In this document: positions 22,426-35,189 of the stretch, piece by piece
How positions within the stretch are numbered: position 1 is the stretch's first letter
Layout: every line of letters starts with the position of its first letter
Assembly: GCA_965153455.1 (NCBI GenBank)
Contig: OZ234494.1
Coordinates: 310,001 to 374,000, forward strand
From: Sphagnum compactum
Lineage: Eukaryota > Bryophyta > Sphagnopsida > Sphagnales
DNA: 64,000 nucleotides
Reading direction: 5' to 3'
Program-made: the position numbers and the translations under genes
The notes under the pieces: generated by a model
The model's input: only the letters and a program-made list of their open reading frames with translations
The model's database searches: none
Told to the model about the DNA's origin: nothing

Positions 22426-22548
22426 CTCAAATGAGAACGACTGAGGAGGAGGGAGTTTGGAAGGGCCATAGCAGCGCCTTCTTCTCTTCTCCGTCTTCTC
22501 TTCTTCTCCGCATTCCAACGCTTCCCATCTTTCTCGCGGAAGTCGGAG

Positions 22549-25500
22549 ATGGAGCCTCCTCTCATGACCTACCACGAAGCCGAAATGCAGCGCAGCCATC
22601 ACTTCATTCAGGCCTTGAAGGTATGACAATAATATCAACATATTATATATATTTTTTCCTCGTATGACTTCTGTTTCTCCTTCTTCCTTCCTCTTGTTCG
22701 CAATGTCTGAGTGTGTGTGTGTGTGTCTGTATTTCTCTCTGCCCCGGACGCCGCTGCACTCCCGTGGATTCAATGCACATTGCAGACAGTAAGTAGTGAC
22801 GGATTCTTTTTGTGCTTTATAACAGAGATTTTTTTGGTCTGTTTCTTAGACTTCGTTCTGAAATCTGAATCTTGGACTCTACATTGTTGGTTGTGGAATA
22901 TCACTAGCTGTGAATAATAAGCCTGTGAAATCACCACCCAAAATACAAATTGAGAGGTTTATGCAGTGCGTGTTAGGTATTGGAGTCAACCAAGATAGGA
23001 ATTTTCACTTTTATGTCTTGCTAAATTGGAATTCCTTCTGTCTGAATGAAAGTATTGGAGCTCATATGCTGGTTTTATGGACATACGAATTCAGGGTTTA
23101 TTGTCACGTTTGAATAAGTAGAGCAGTGCCTGTTGAATATGCTGGTGTGACGAAGTCTGATGAAGAATGTCATTTGTGTCTTTTGATTAGGATTTTTTTG
23201 GTGCAGCCTAATTGCTCAAATTGGTGACATAAACACTGTCATGAGTATTAATGCACGATATGCTTATTTGGACTGTAACAAAATTCCTCATATGGCCCTT
23301 GAGTGCTAGCCTACAATCTTTCCATTGCTTGTGAGAAAGTTACAGAAACTCGGGATGCAGATCGATATATAATTGTTTGCTCTAAGTTTTGAGCAGAATT
23401 TCATATTCTTACATGTATCTACTGCTGGGAGCTGATCAATTCAGTAAGGAGAAATCTCAGCTGGTCACTACTATGCCATTGATGATGTAGGTGTTGCTTT
23501 AATACTTTATGATCGACGCTCACAAGGTTATGACTGCACATATTCTTGTCATGTCTTGTGAGTTGAATTTTGCTTCTGATTGCTTCTCTTGCAAGTTCTT
23601 GGATTTAGCTGTAAACAAAGTACTTCCTGTGATATCTTTGATAATCATTCTCAACCAGATCTCATGATACGCATAGCTCATGTTCTTTCCAATATCTCTA
23701 TTAGTGCTAAGTTGGACATTATCTAAAGTCAATTTCAAAGGTTCTTGAGGCTTTGTAGTTCTAAAGTTTTCTTAAGTTCTTGAGTTCTCAGATGGTTGTG
23801 ATAGATAAGTCACTATCTTACATGTTATTGTTGATGGTCCCTGAACAACTGAGAGACTCTCACTTTTTTTCATATTGCCAGTTTTGTTGTTCTAGTTCTA
23901 CCCTTCTGTATTTGTTGTCTTCCTGGTTCTTCAGTCCTTATCTGGACATCTTTCTTTGACTTGAAGGAGAACTTTTGAACCTTGTTCTGGCTTTCTTAAT
24001 AGTGAGTATGGAGATTTTTCAATTTCTCATTTGAGGTATTCTTGTCACGTTTTTTTTAGTTTTACCACAACTGACACAATGGCTATCTTCAAAGTTTTTG
24101 TCAAGTATTTTTCTAGTGTTTTCTCTGCAATCTTGTTGATATCTGTTTCAATTCCTCTGAGGATTGACGCATTTGTAAGTGCATCCAAGTTTATTACTGC
24201 CAGGGTGATAAATACCTAATGACCAAGGAGAGTCTAAGAAATAATTGACAAGTAGTAGCTGGACTGTGTCAATGTGCAGGAGCTTCAAAATCTTCGACCA
24301 CAGCTTTATTCTGCAGCAGAGTACTGTGAATCTTCCTACCTTTTTAGTGACCAAAAACAAGTGTAAGCGTTTTGTGTTGTCTTTCCACTTGAGCAGTGGC
24401 ATTCAAATTGAATTCTTCTAGAGCAGGAACAAAATCCAGTGGTCTCCTCTTTCATTTACTTGGTATGGATAGAAACTGCACAGACTAGATCTCTGTGGTC
24501 CTGAAACATTCCCTTCTGTTATGCTAAGATGTGCAGTTCAGATGACTTTGAAAGCTGCTGAGGGTTAGGTTTTCATGCCTCGGTAACAGAATGAGCTGGT
24601 GGTTTTTGGCAGGGTGCTTGATAATTTGAAGGACTATACTGTGAAGGCATTAGTGAATGCTGTTGACCACTTAGGAACAGTTGCATACAAGCTAAATGAT
24701 CTTCTCAGTCAGCAGACAACTGAAATCTCTGCAATTGAGCTTCAAGCAGCATCCCTAGCTCAGGTGCAAGTTCTTTAAGGGCAAACACAGAGTTTATGGC
24801 ACCAATGAAGTTGGCATTTTTTATTTGGAGGAGCTCTAAATCTCTTCCTTTTCGGTTTAGCTGGAGATGTCAGTTGGTTGGTGGATATGGATGAAATTGA
24901 ACAAGATTTGCAATTGGGAACCATGCAATGTACTGTATGGTTCTCAATTGCTTCTTGGAACTGTTAGAAATTTCACCACTGGAGATTACCAAAAGTCATA
25001 AAGATTGAGCTCTATGCTATTTTTTTGTACAGATATAACGAATCTCAAACAAAGATAACATCAATTTGTTCCCTGGTTTAGCTTGCTCTGTCACTGCTAA
25101 ATGCAGTACACCATCATAGTCAACTAGCAGTTGAAGGGGAGAGGAAGATTGCTGGCACAACTTGTGAATTTGTTGATACAAAATGGATGCTGTATTTTAT
25201 GTTGATGATTTTGGAGATGATCTTGGTGTTTGTGTAGCGGATGCGGTCATGCCAAGAACATTCAGATCGTGAGGGGCTTAAGAAACAGTCCTTGGCGAAA
25301 AACATGCATGTTAACCACAAGCATTATGTTCTTTCAGGTACTTGACTTTCTCACTCCTCCTCCCCTTATACAGAGAAATTGCCACCTACCACCACTGTGT
25401 AGCAGTTCAGGAAACTATGGTTTCCAAATGAATTAGGAGATGCTATTCCCATTAGCTTGGAAGGGTTTAGGACTACAGTCTCTACTGCCAGAATAAACCC

Positions 25501-27979
25501 TCAAATTTTCATACCAAATCCTAAACAGAACCCCTACTTGGATCAATCATTCTCCTGGGCAGCAAGGAATATAAGAGCCAACTATGAAATGTATAAATTG
25601 TAACCCCAGAGTTCAAGCACCTAAAAATCTAGATATTTGATCTTTTGACAATCACAGGATTGAACCTCCTTGACTTGGTGGAAAGTGAAGTTCCTTACTA
25701 GTCTGAATGGTGGTTTGTAATGCTATGCAAAGCAAACTGTGTAGGTTTACACTGACTTGTTGTCTCAGAGAATACCCAGACTTTAGCTTATGCTTATGAG
25801 CCTGTTTGACTGTCCTAATGTATTTTGCTTAAAGGCCTAGGGCATCTGCCTAATCCCTCAAAAACATGTGACTGTGGATAAGCCAATACGTGTTGTGCAA
25901 GAACTCATTGATGGTGCAAGCACTTTTTATACAGATCCAGTTGCCACAGGGGAGCAAATTTCAGCAATTCTCAGGGAGACATTTGATGTGAACCAACCAC
26001 AGCCCCTTCCATCAACCACACTTCAAATGGAAGTCCATCCACTTCCAGTTCCAAAACCAGTCCCCCTCTTTCAGGACCCTCTGCCATCAGCTGATTTTGC
26101 AGGTATCTTCCTCCCCTTAGTCTTCTCTACCTCATGTATATCGTCAAAGCACACATTTTACACAGCCATACTTCTGTCAGGCAAACTATAAGTTTTGTCA
26201 TGCTCCCAAATAAGCATTTGCCTCTAAGAAAAAGGTCACTCTCTGTAGTCCCAAAGGTTCACAAATTATGAATTTTCAATGTGTCGTCATATTGAGCTCC
26301 AGGGAGAGCAGGTATCTAATCTAAGCACTGGTTCAGGGTTTGCCCTTCTTTGTGGACCTATGAATAAAAACTGCAGATACTGATCTACTACTTTTAAATG
26401 TGCTCTACATGGTGGAGTTAAAGGGTGAATAATATTCACCTATGATTGAGGGGGTTGGTGCAGTAGGTTCAAAGAGCTCAAAAACTTTGGCATGGCATTT
26501 TGCATCAGATGCAGCTCCTGTTCCTTCTACACATAGTACTTCCACCAGGTACATTGTAGTGAATATTTGCTCTCACCCAAACTGTCATATTCATGTGATC
26601 TGCTTTATGATTCTGTATGATGTTCTTGTTGATAACTGGATATCTGCATAAGTAAAGATGCAGTCAATAGTTGGTGGTTGTTTCTGCTCCAACAATCCCC
26701 TGCCTCCCACTCATAGTGTCTTGAGACAGTAGGTCTTGTTTGTCTTTTCAGTTGCAAGACAGCCATTTTACCACTTCACTTGGCAAAGGGTTACATATCC
26801 TCCAGCATTTCACTTCTCTATGGGACTGGTTAACTATTGCCTTGTTCCCATCTTGCTGTTTTCTCACTGTGGTTATTTTGGGATGACCTAAATGTACCTG
26901 AATGTTACAGTGGAGGACAACAGGCAACACACTCAGCTACAGGGGCTAGCATGCCGGAAACCTCACTTTCAATGCGCTCCTTTGTCACTTCCCTTAATCG
27001 TAAGCCATAAACCCCCAAGATGAGACTTTAGAGTTTTGTACACAAGTGAGTGAGTGCCATAACATGAGTTTTTAAAGGTCAGGTTGAATTCACGTTGAAA
27101 TCAGGTTTTATTCACATTGAAAGTACATGTCCATTTACATTGTACATTCAGACAGCTCTTGACTGATATGTTGTAGAATATGTAACACAATTCTGGATGT
27201 GGCTTGCTTTGGCAGAGAAGGATGAGCACATGCCAAGTACAATGAAGGCTGAGTTATCAAGTTCCAAATCTCTAGGACTGGCAAAAGTAGGCATGATGAG
27301 GTCTGAATCATTTGCACCTGCCAAATCTGCCCCTCCTGTTTCTGGAAAGGCAAGTTTTCTGTCCTTCATGCCTTCGCTATGCAGGATACATACCCATGTG
27401 GTTCCATGTCCAAACACTGGTTTGCATGTTTCCTATAAATGTGGTATTGCTTACTCTACTCTAGCTTGCAGTGAAGCATTGATCTTGAAAATATCTCATA
27501 GAAATATGACTAGTGGTCATTCTCATTTGTCTTTGTGGTTGTCAAGGGCTTGGCATGCTCTTGCACATCCTTCCATTTCCAAAGCTGCTGCAAATATTTG
27601 TACTACTCACAGCACTGTTCATCATTCCTAAGGATCACATTCCTAGTCACAGCTTATAGGATTTTCAAGCAGTGCATACATTCAGAAACATTCTGGGTCA
27701 TGGTAAAATCTATTTCCTATCAGATCCAGATCCTGGTGGAACATGTACATTTTCAAAGATTGTGAGCAGTTCAGGATCATGCAACTCATCTTACTTTGTG
27801 GGCATCTTATGCTGTAGGACATTGCATTCACCCGCTCCATGACTATGCTCCCAAGTCAGCCACTCCCTGAAATGGAGTCCACAGAAGGTTCAAGGCCTGC
27901 TCCATCCCGTAGCAAAAGCTTGTTGCGCTCATTGCTTGGACGACAAAAGTCTTCATTAAAACCAACCACAAGTAATTAA
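22549..27979 (+). CDS. ABIL: ABIL protein, subunit of the SCAR/WAVE complex
   Basis: Plant Abl-interactor-like proteins are the Abi subunit of the WAVE/SCAR complex, which activates ARP2/3 to nucleate branched actin. Predicted exons: 22549-22620, 24280-24362, 24613-24763, 25238-25337, about 25841-26102, 26467-26548, 26911-26999, 27216-27349 and 27818-27979. This gives roughly 380 residues, a little longer than the 300-340 typical of Arabidopsis. The start (MEPPLMTYHEAEMQRSHHFI) is followed by the conserved Abi helical region: ELQNLRPQLYSAAEYCESSY, LDNLKDYTVKALVNAVDHLG and MRSCQEHSDREGLKKQSLAK. A Pro/Ser-rich middle follows, then the basic tail SKSLLRSLLGRQKSSLKP ending in TAA. Phases agree except between exons 4 (ends phase 1) and 5 (opens phase 0), so a short exon is probably missing there. 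The 27350-27817 intron uses a GC donor (AAAG|gcaagt). No SH3 domain, as usual in plants. Confidence 0.9.
22711..22726. repeat. (GT)8 microsatellite in ABIL intron 1
   Basis: Eight GT units in the first intron; no other role visible. Confidence 0.8.
27350..27817 (+). other. GC-AG intron of ABIL
   Basis: The exon ends …VSGKAS-type sequence at CTGGAAAG, followed by gcaagt instead of gt. Phase is 0 on both sides, and the next exon opens after gctgtag. GC-AG introns are a small minority in plants and usually have a strong remaining consensus, as here (AAAG|GCAAGT). A GT donor further downstream would break the frame. Confidence 0.7.
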
Positions 27980-30840
27980 CAGGCTGAAAGGCTCTTCAGT
28001 TCAGCACTGACATCCCATTGTTACTGTAGAAACATTAAAGATGGCAACAGTCCACAACAGGGAAAGAGGGAGGTTGGTGTTGCTTGCCCTGTTTCTAGTT
28101 TCCTACCACCCCTTTACAGTCATACTATTGTCTCAAACCAAACAAAGAAAGCCTTTATCTATTCTAGACGCCTACTTTCTCATCTCTGGACCAGGAAGGC
28201 TAAGGCACTATGAGTTTGGACCAAAGAAGATTCAAATGGAAAGGTTGAGTTATGCAGAGTTCAACTACACTCCCAGAGAAAATTCCATTTATTTCTATTT
28301 TTTGAGGGGAAGTGTGGGGAGGGGCATTGTCAAGTGCAAACATCACCAAACATCGGGGAGAACAAAACACTACTTGCATGTATCTCCTACCACCCGTGAT
28401 ATCTGCACATACCATTGTTGCACTAGCTCTGTAATAACATTGTGCTGATGACTGCTACTCCACACATTATGTGCACACCATCATTGCTCCAATTTGAAGA
28501 AATTTGAAGGAAGATGCCAACAAACGAGGTCAAGGCCACTGTTCAAGGAGAGTTCAACAATGAGGTGAAAATAGTGTTTGAAGTAAAAAAGAGATTTTGA
28601 TTACAGAGATGAAAATAGGTTGGCTAGTTGTCAAATTGAAAGACCTGAAGTTGAGCTATATAATGACTTACACCAAGGCTCTATTGTGACAGCCTTAGGT
28701 GGTTGCCTAGCATTAAAGGCAGGAAAGGACCCGTTGCACTGTGAGGCAAGTTTATAGTAGTTAAGGCTTGAGCTTAGACTAATTTTTGCTGAAAACTCTC
28801 TTTTGAGAAAATCATTACAATAGTTACAAGTTATCATCCAATAGTTTGTTCGCAACTACTTACATCATTCATGGCATGGAACAACAATGCATCAGAACTT
28901 AAAGAGAATCCAATGCAAGAAACTATATCAGAAACTCTCAAGTTATCCAATTTTATATTGGGATATCTTACAGGATCTAAAGCGAAAAAGTAAGCAATGC
29001 ACTGCTCTCTGAATAGCATTTAAGGAACAAGGCAAAGAAATGCACAAGAATTATGTTTTGTACGATGTCAAAATTGAACTAATTCAAGTTGATGAAACAA
29101 ATTTTCCCTTTAAGAAAACCAAAGTACTCCCTTGGTTTGGGAGATTTAAAACCTCATTTTCTAGCAAAATCAGTTTGTTCAGAATCTAGCTCTACCAATT
29201 TGACATGTTTTCAGATAGGTTGGGTGTGACTTTAGGCAGCCATGCAAAGAACACTTGACTGAAATGGTTCTTCAGAATGCCATGCAAAGACTGAAATCAG
29301 ACCTCAGTCGGCAGTTTAGCTATCCACTCTCAGTTGAAAGGTATTCATCCTGGGATGAGGAATTACCGTCTTGATCACATTTCAGCTAGATGGTCATAAT
29401 TGATGTCAAGGATTGAATTGCTACACATGAGCTTTTGAATATGAAGATTAGAAAGATGTGAGTATTTGCAGACAAGAACATGCAACTTGCAAGATTGAAA
29501 CTACCATAAAAGCAGATGAGGGAGGGGTTCCAAGCATATTACTATGTTCCATGGTAGGCATTTTCAAGGTTTGATGGTTTGGTGTGTATATTTACAGAAG
29601 CTTATAGCAGATGGGAGAAGTCTATGAGGATGTCCACTATAATCAGTACAGTTTTGTTCGCAAAGATTTTGCACAAATATATCACAAACATACAGAATAG
29701 ACAGTAAAAATTTTCAGTGGATGAGTCTTCCAATTTCTACATGCAATTGCACAACTTATATTAATGACTGGTAAATTCTTAAGGAACTCTGCATAAGATC
29801 ACACTGTGTTATTATACTGAGCTCATTGAAATGCTCGAGGGGAGCAAGGTGATGAGTTAGTGATCAATTTATGATCCCTCAAGGAGAGGGATTGGAGGAA
29901 GATCTGTGTTGTGTTACAAGTCTTGACATCCCCCTTCACATGATGTCTTCATATGAACTTTGTTTGCAAAATCCTTACTCCACCACCTCAAACTACATCC
30001 TTGCCCCAAATGAGCTTGGTGTAAGCTGCACACATCTGTGCCATGATTCCTCAATAAGTTCAGATCAAGACCTCAAGACTTAGGAGCAATCAGCTGCAAG
30101 GACTACAAAGCATTCTCTAATCATAATATTGTAAGATTAATTTTGCCATCAACAACAACAGACCATGCAACCAGAACACATATCTCATCACATGGAAACA
30201 ACAAATTGCATTTATTGAATATAGCAGGATTGAGCCTCATAGTTGCTACAGGCACAAACTGCACACAAACACAGAAAGAGAACATGACCCATGTTTCATG
30301 GCATTTCTTTGCTGGAAAATAAATTTAGATTGTCAGTGCATTTGTGGACATGCACTAGTACTGTCGAAATTTCGACTTAGGATTCCGTGTACTAGGAAGT
30401 AGCACGACTGATCATACAGTACTGCTACTGCGAAGCCGAGCTCTTCATATCTGAGACCTGCATGAGAAATGAGTCCAACTTGGTGAGACATGTCCAAAGG
30501 AAATGTTCTTAAATGAAGCTTGCCGAGAGCAGAACTTTGCAGCTGGAACTTCCGGCATGTGAGACTGTAAGAACTCTAGAAAGTTAGAACAAAATCTCCA
30601 CTGGTTGTCTCGATGCAAACATTCCGAGTCAGTCCTGGAAAGGAAAACATCAAAATCAACTATTTTGTGAGAAGATGTTCGCCTACTGCAGTCGTATGTG
30701 AGACAAAAAGAAGGATGTAAGAGCTAGAGTTACACAGACAGTTTCACGGAATAGCTTCCAAATCCTTCCACGGCATCACAGACTTGAATCACAGACCCAA
30801 CAACACCTTGGAGAGAATGGACGTCTAGTGTAGTCGTACC
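27980..30840. other. Gene-free stretch downstream of ABIL
   Basis: It contains the ABIL 3' untranslated region and beyond. An open frame at 28041-28448 has no codon or family signal. A 12-bp perfect palindrome TCGAAATTTCGA lies at about 30364-30375. Nothing else supported. Confidence 0.55.
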
Positions 30841-30846
30841 TGAAGG

Positions 30847-31176
30847 CTAATGGAACTCGTTACCGTTGACGCTCACAACGATACCACTGCCATCCCCAGC
30901 GAAATCCGGCACCACCACAACGACGTCGCCATCACTCACATTGACAGTTATGTTTTTCCCATCAGCACCTTTCACGACAATAGCTTGATGATTCTTGCCC
31001 TCCACTTTGACATGGACGTCGGTGACACCAACGGAGTATTTTTTGCCGTCCACGTAAAACACCACTGGAGAGCCACCGGAAATGTTGACCACCGTTGCAT
31101 CAGCTTCAGCTTGCACCACAAGTGCAGCAATCAGAAGACTGATCAAAAACACACACTTGAGTCCGAGGCCAGCCAT
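30847..31176 (-). CDS. Small secreted valine-rich protein, function unknown
   Basis: A single-exon frame of 109 residues starts at the ATG at 31176. An in-frame ATG at 31206 would add ten polar residues, but the signal peptide begins right at the inner one, so I prefer 31176. The N-terminus is MAGLGLKCVFLISLLIAALV followed by VQAEA, a good secretory signal with likely cleavage around residues 23-25. The mature part alternates Val/Thr with Gly/Asp turns (VVFYVDGKKYSVGVTDVHV, GDVVVVVPDFAGDGSG), suggesting a small beta-sheet domain. It has three N-glycosylation sequons (NIS, NIT, NVS) and no cysteine in the mature part. A TATA-like CTTAAAAATAG lies about 65-75 bp upstream. The region is clearly richer in GC than its surroundings. 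A CAG|gtacga donor just after the stop hints at a 3'-UTR intron. I do not recognise the family. Confidence 0.7.
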   Translation of the reverse strand: MAGLGLKCVFLISLLIAALVVQAEADATVVNISGGSPVVFYVDGKKYSVGVTDVHVKVEGKNHQAIVVKGADGKNITVNVSDGDVVVVVPDFAGDGSGIVVSVNGNEFH

Positions 31177-31924
31177 TTTGGTTGGTTCACTGCGAGGCAC
31201 AATCAAATAACACTCTCCTCGATTACAAGAGCTTCCACTATTTTTAAGGACCAGGAAGCTGTCGAACTTGGCAATGGGTAACAGCTTATATTTCAGGGAC
31301 TAATACAGCAACGAAGTTGCGAAGTTCGAATCTCTCACTGGAGAGAGAAGAGAAAGGGAATAAGTGAACCTTGGCGACAAGTGGGACATGAGTACTAGCT
31401 CTGAAGTTTACAGAAAGACAGGCATTGAATTTGGACATAAATGACATTAGTGTAACAAGGACAAAACATCATTAAAGTGATCGGACACAAGCCGAGAATG
31501 TCAACAAACTGAGAAATCGGTGGCTCTGGCACAACAAACATGCAGGAGCAATGAGTTATGAGTGGACAAGGATTCTGAGTAAATGCAAGGCGACACATGA
31601 CATTGATACTACAACCACCCAACTACCTACTTGTAAATCTGGAGCTCTGCGATTAGCTAAGTTAGCTGCGCCTCTCGGCACACTCTAGTCTGTACTACGT
31701 ATGCACTGTAATTGTTGTTGGAATCGCGATTTGCAACGCTAGAAAAAACCGTTGTGGCAGAGCAGCGGAAAGGCAGCGTAATTGCAGTCGGTTACTAGGA
31801 CCCACATCAGTAATTATGAAGATGCACCACTCTTACCAAACACTTCATCATGATCTCATAATAAACGATTGACGAAATTGTGCAACGAAATGCCTGTGAC
31901 AACATGAGGAGTCAGGACATGTGG

Positions 31925-31950
31925 TGCTGCTGCTGCTACGGCTGCTGCTG
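31925..31950. repeat. CTG/CTA trinucleotide repeat
   Basis: About eight imperfect CTG units. A short open frame follows on + (31974-32222, 82 codons) but has no recognisable features and is not called. Confidence 0.7.
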
Positions 31951-32229
31951 AGTGCTGGATCAATCAACAAAATATGAGAGTTCCCCAAGTGTCGTCCAAT
32001 CTGAGTAAACCAGCTCTTCTAGAAATGCGCCCACTTCTTGTTGCTGGAATTGATTCGGTTGTTTCGATTATTGGCGTCAGGTATCAGTGCAAGGTTTGCT
32101 TTTTGCAATTTTGTAATGCATCCAGACGTCTGGCGATCTTCCTTCCAGAAGAGGAATTGTTGGCCAAATTTGGCTACAGTTCAGAGAGGAAAGTAGAAAA
32201 TTTTAAGAATCATGTAGAGTAACCCACTT

Positions 32230-34470
32230 TTATAATCACACCCATTTTAGTCACATTCTTGTTTGTGTCATTTTTATTTATTTTATTATTTTAGGGTAAC
32301 CATCCGTTTTAGCAGGAACATCATTCTTTAAAGTCACTATCACATATTTTTAAAGTCATTATCACATTTGATAGCAGCACAAAATATTTGCAAAGCTTTC
32401 TTTTTTTTAAAAATCATTATAATGAGAGAAATCTAGGACAAATATTAGGTTTTGTAAATTGTACCCTAAATGACAATGTTATGGTTGGTTTGTGTTGAAG
32501 TTGTGCAAACTAATAACAATGAATCCAATTGAAAAAAAAACAACAACAACAACTTTCTAGTTGAACAAGCAAAAAAAATTTATGTGAAGTCAAGAAAGCA
32601 AGAAAATTTACTTTAAAAAATCTATTTGACAAAATACACAAGCTAATAGTTAAAGAGCTCAAACTCAATATAAATGATCACATTAAAACATACAGAAATC
32701 ATAACCTTTTTCAAGTCTAATAATGCATACTAAAGCTTAGAATAACCCATGTAAGAAATTTTAAAAATTGACACCTTTATTCTAGCATAAAGGATTGTTT
32801 TGCAAAGTTTTTTCTTTCCTTATAATCACAATCTTATAAGGGTTTATATGGAATGTGACTATACACATTTAAATCATAATTCATTAGTGTCACAAAAAAA
32901 AAGTGATCACCAAGGGCCTGATTATAAAACGGGTTTACTGTATATTTTTGCTGGCAAGCTGTCTGAACCCATTGTCTAAAGATGACAATTTCAGAATTGT
33001 TTTCCTCTAAATCTCGTGACTTTGTTGCATTATTTTTCACTAAAATCCTTTGTATGTGTTGCAACAGATTTTTTTTGGGGTCACCAAATGTTGAAATTTC
33101 TCCCCCCCCCCCCCCCCCCCAAAGAACCTGGTATTGATTATTTGAACCAACTGTCAAAGTTGTTATGTGTTAATGCTTTTTCCAGGTGATGTAAAATTGG
33201 TCTGGGAAATTCCTAGTGTATTTGGAAGCTACCTTATATTTGTGAAGCTACCCCCTAGAAAATAAGAGGGAATGTAGACCTCCTATTTAGGAGGCAAAGG
33301 CACTTGTGCCAATAATCCTGAGCAGCAATTTTTTTGAACAAAAATTTGCAATTTATCAACTTGAATATTGGGCTGGTGAATAATGAAGGGATTTTTATTT
33401 TTCCAAATTCTTTTATATTTGCAAAAATCTCATCAAATAGGTTTCAGCATTGCCCTGATGTAAAGAACAACCGCTCACATATTGCCTCCTCGCTACCAAG
33501 GGAAAATCCTTATTCACACAGGTTGTAACTGCTTTTGACATAGATTATTAGATCATAACCCTAATGGCCGTTCATTTCATAACCCTAACCCTTCCCTCAA
33601 ACCTGTTTTCACCAAACCCTCCCCTTTAAAACCCATTTTCACTTGTTGATGTGCAAGTCTCCAAGCTTCAAACTACAAGTGTTCAAGCTTTAAAGAATTA
33701 AAACCAACGCAAACTTTAACAAGGGTTCAAAGTTGCGCTTGTTTTTTAACGCATTTAGAGTTGTTGGTGTGCACTCCAACAAGCTTTCAAAGTGGCACTT
33801 GTCCTTAACGCATTTAAAGTTATTGATAGTTATAGATTGCTAGTAGGTGAGCAGGTGGTGTGGTGGTTCAACATTCAAACTTCAAGTGACAAGAATATTA
33901 CCAATAAGCTAAGTTCTTGAATCCTAAACCATTTAAGGTTCAAGCGGCTTGAATCTTTTATATGTTTAAATCTTGAATAGTTGATTCAAGGTTATGATTC
34001 AAGGTTTTGTATTTTTCTTGCAATTTGTAAGTTTCTTAAAAGTTGTAATCATGATTCATTATTCAATCTCAAACTTTGGTGCTCAACAATTCACTATTTG
34101 CTCAATGTTCACCTTATTGCTTAATATCTTATCTCAATGTTCATGTTTATTTATGTGTGCAATGTCGACTCCTGAGTCTTGACTTTTAAATCAATGAGTT
34201 TCATTGCTCAAGCTTTATATTGAACATTGAACTTATGTGTGTAGTGTTGAATCTTGCATTGATCATTTGATGTTCATCATTTGTTTGTCCGTTTATTCAT
34301 CATTCATCATTTAACACTTGCTTAACAATTAATTGCGTATTCATTTTGAAATTCAAAGTTTGAATTTCAATGTGTTTTTCAAAATTGATTGTTCACTTCT
34401 AAATATGGGTCCTTTTTTTACATTCAAGACTCAAGAATCAATGATCTAAATTTTTGGTTTGCGCTTTGTA
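32230..34470. other. Gene-free AT-rich stretch
   Basis: No coding signal on either strand. The only landmark is the poly(C) run at 33102-33120. Confidence 0.55.
33102..33120 (+). repeat. Poly(C) run, 19 bases
   Basis: Nineteen consecutive C in otherwise AT-rich DNA. It may form an i-motif/G-quadruplex pair or reflect an assembly problem. Confidence 0.9.
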
Positions 34471-34473
34471 TAG

Positions 34474-34680
34474 GGCCAAGCTCCTAGTTTAAATTGCTTG
34501 TTTAATGTTGCAAGCACTCATGACACCAAGATCCTGGTTTGAATTTTATATATGATGTTGTAAGGACACATCGCACCAAACACCTAGGTTGGATTTATTG
34601 TATGAAATTGTAAACACCCACAACACCAAGCTCCTAGTCTAGATTTGTTATATGAAGCTACAAGCATACATAACACCAAT
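34474..34680. repeat. 50-bp minisatellite, four units
   Basis: Units start at 34474 (degenerate start), 34524, 34574 and 34624 and end at 34674, each exactly 50 bp. They open CACCAAG/A-CTCCTAG and contain a TATATGAAATTGTAA-like centre. The regular spacing shows recent tandem duplication. Confidence 0.85.
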
Positions 34681-35189
34681 GAGTCATGATTTGAAACTTT
34701 TAAGCTTTTGGTTTGAACTTTTTTTTTTTAATGTGAAATTATAAGGTTAAACTTTTCACCTATTGGTGAATTTCAAATTTTTTGTAATGACATGAAACCT
34801 TTAAGGATAAGCTCTTCAACCTTTTGGTTTGGATTTCTTCTATGAAATTGTAAATACGTAATGCACACATTTTTTGTTTGAAATTTTATAGAATCACAAA
34901 CTACATTGAAGCACTACCATGTGCACTATTTCATTTTGTAAATTTACATTGGAGGTGAACCTTTTATATTAATCCTCATGAATTTTCATTTTTGAATCAA
35001 TTTTGTTGCTTGAACATTGAAATTTGAAACAATCTACATTTTTGGTTTCAATCATATATCCATAGTCCAATTTGATAACTATTCCACTTTAGAATTTTAA
35101 AATAATTCTTAAATTGTTTGAACCCTCTGAAAATTGTAACCCTATTGCTATTGAAAATGTGTGTGCTTCTAATCCCAAAAAACAAAAAA

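Noticed and set aside
25398-25602. An open frame of about 68 codons inside an ABIL intron (KLWFPNELGDAIPISLEGFR).
   Set aside because: Its frame does not fit the phase left by exon 4, and it does not resemble ABIL proteins.
27197-27631. 144-codon open frame on + overlapping ABIL.
   Set aside because: Only the first part (27216-27349) is the ABIL exon in its proper frame; the rest is read-through into the GC-AG intron.
28041-28448. 135-codon open frame just downstream of ABIL.
   Set aside because: It lies in the probable 3' untranslated region, has no recognisable domain, and its composition matches the surrounding non-coding DNA.
31974-32222. 82-codon open frame on + (RPLLVAGIDSVVSIIGVRYQ).
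   Set aside because: No signal peptide, domain, splice context or homology I can name; too short to call.
34474-34680. Regular repeats that might be a CRISPR-like array.
   Set aside because: Whole 50-bp units are repeated without distinct spacers, in a plant nuclear context; this is a minisatellite.
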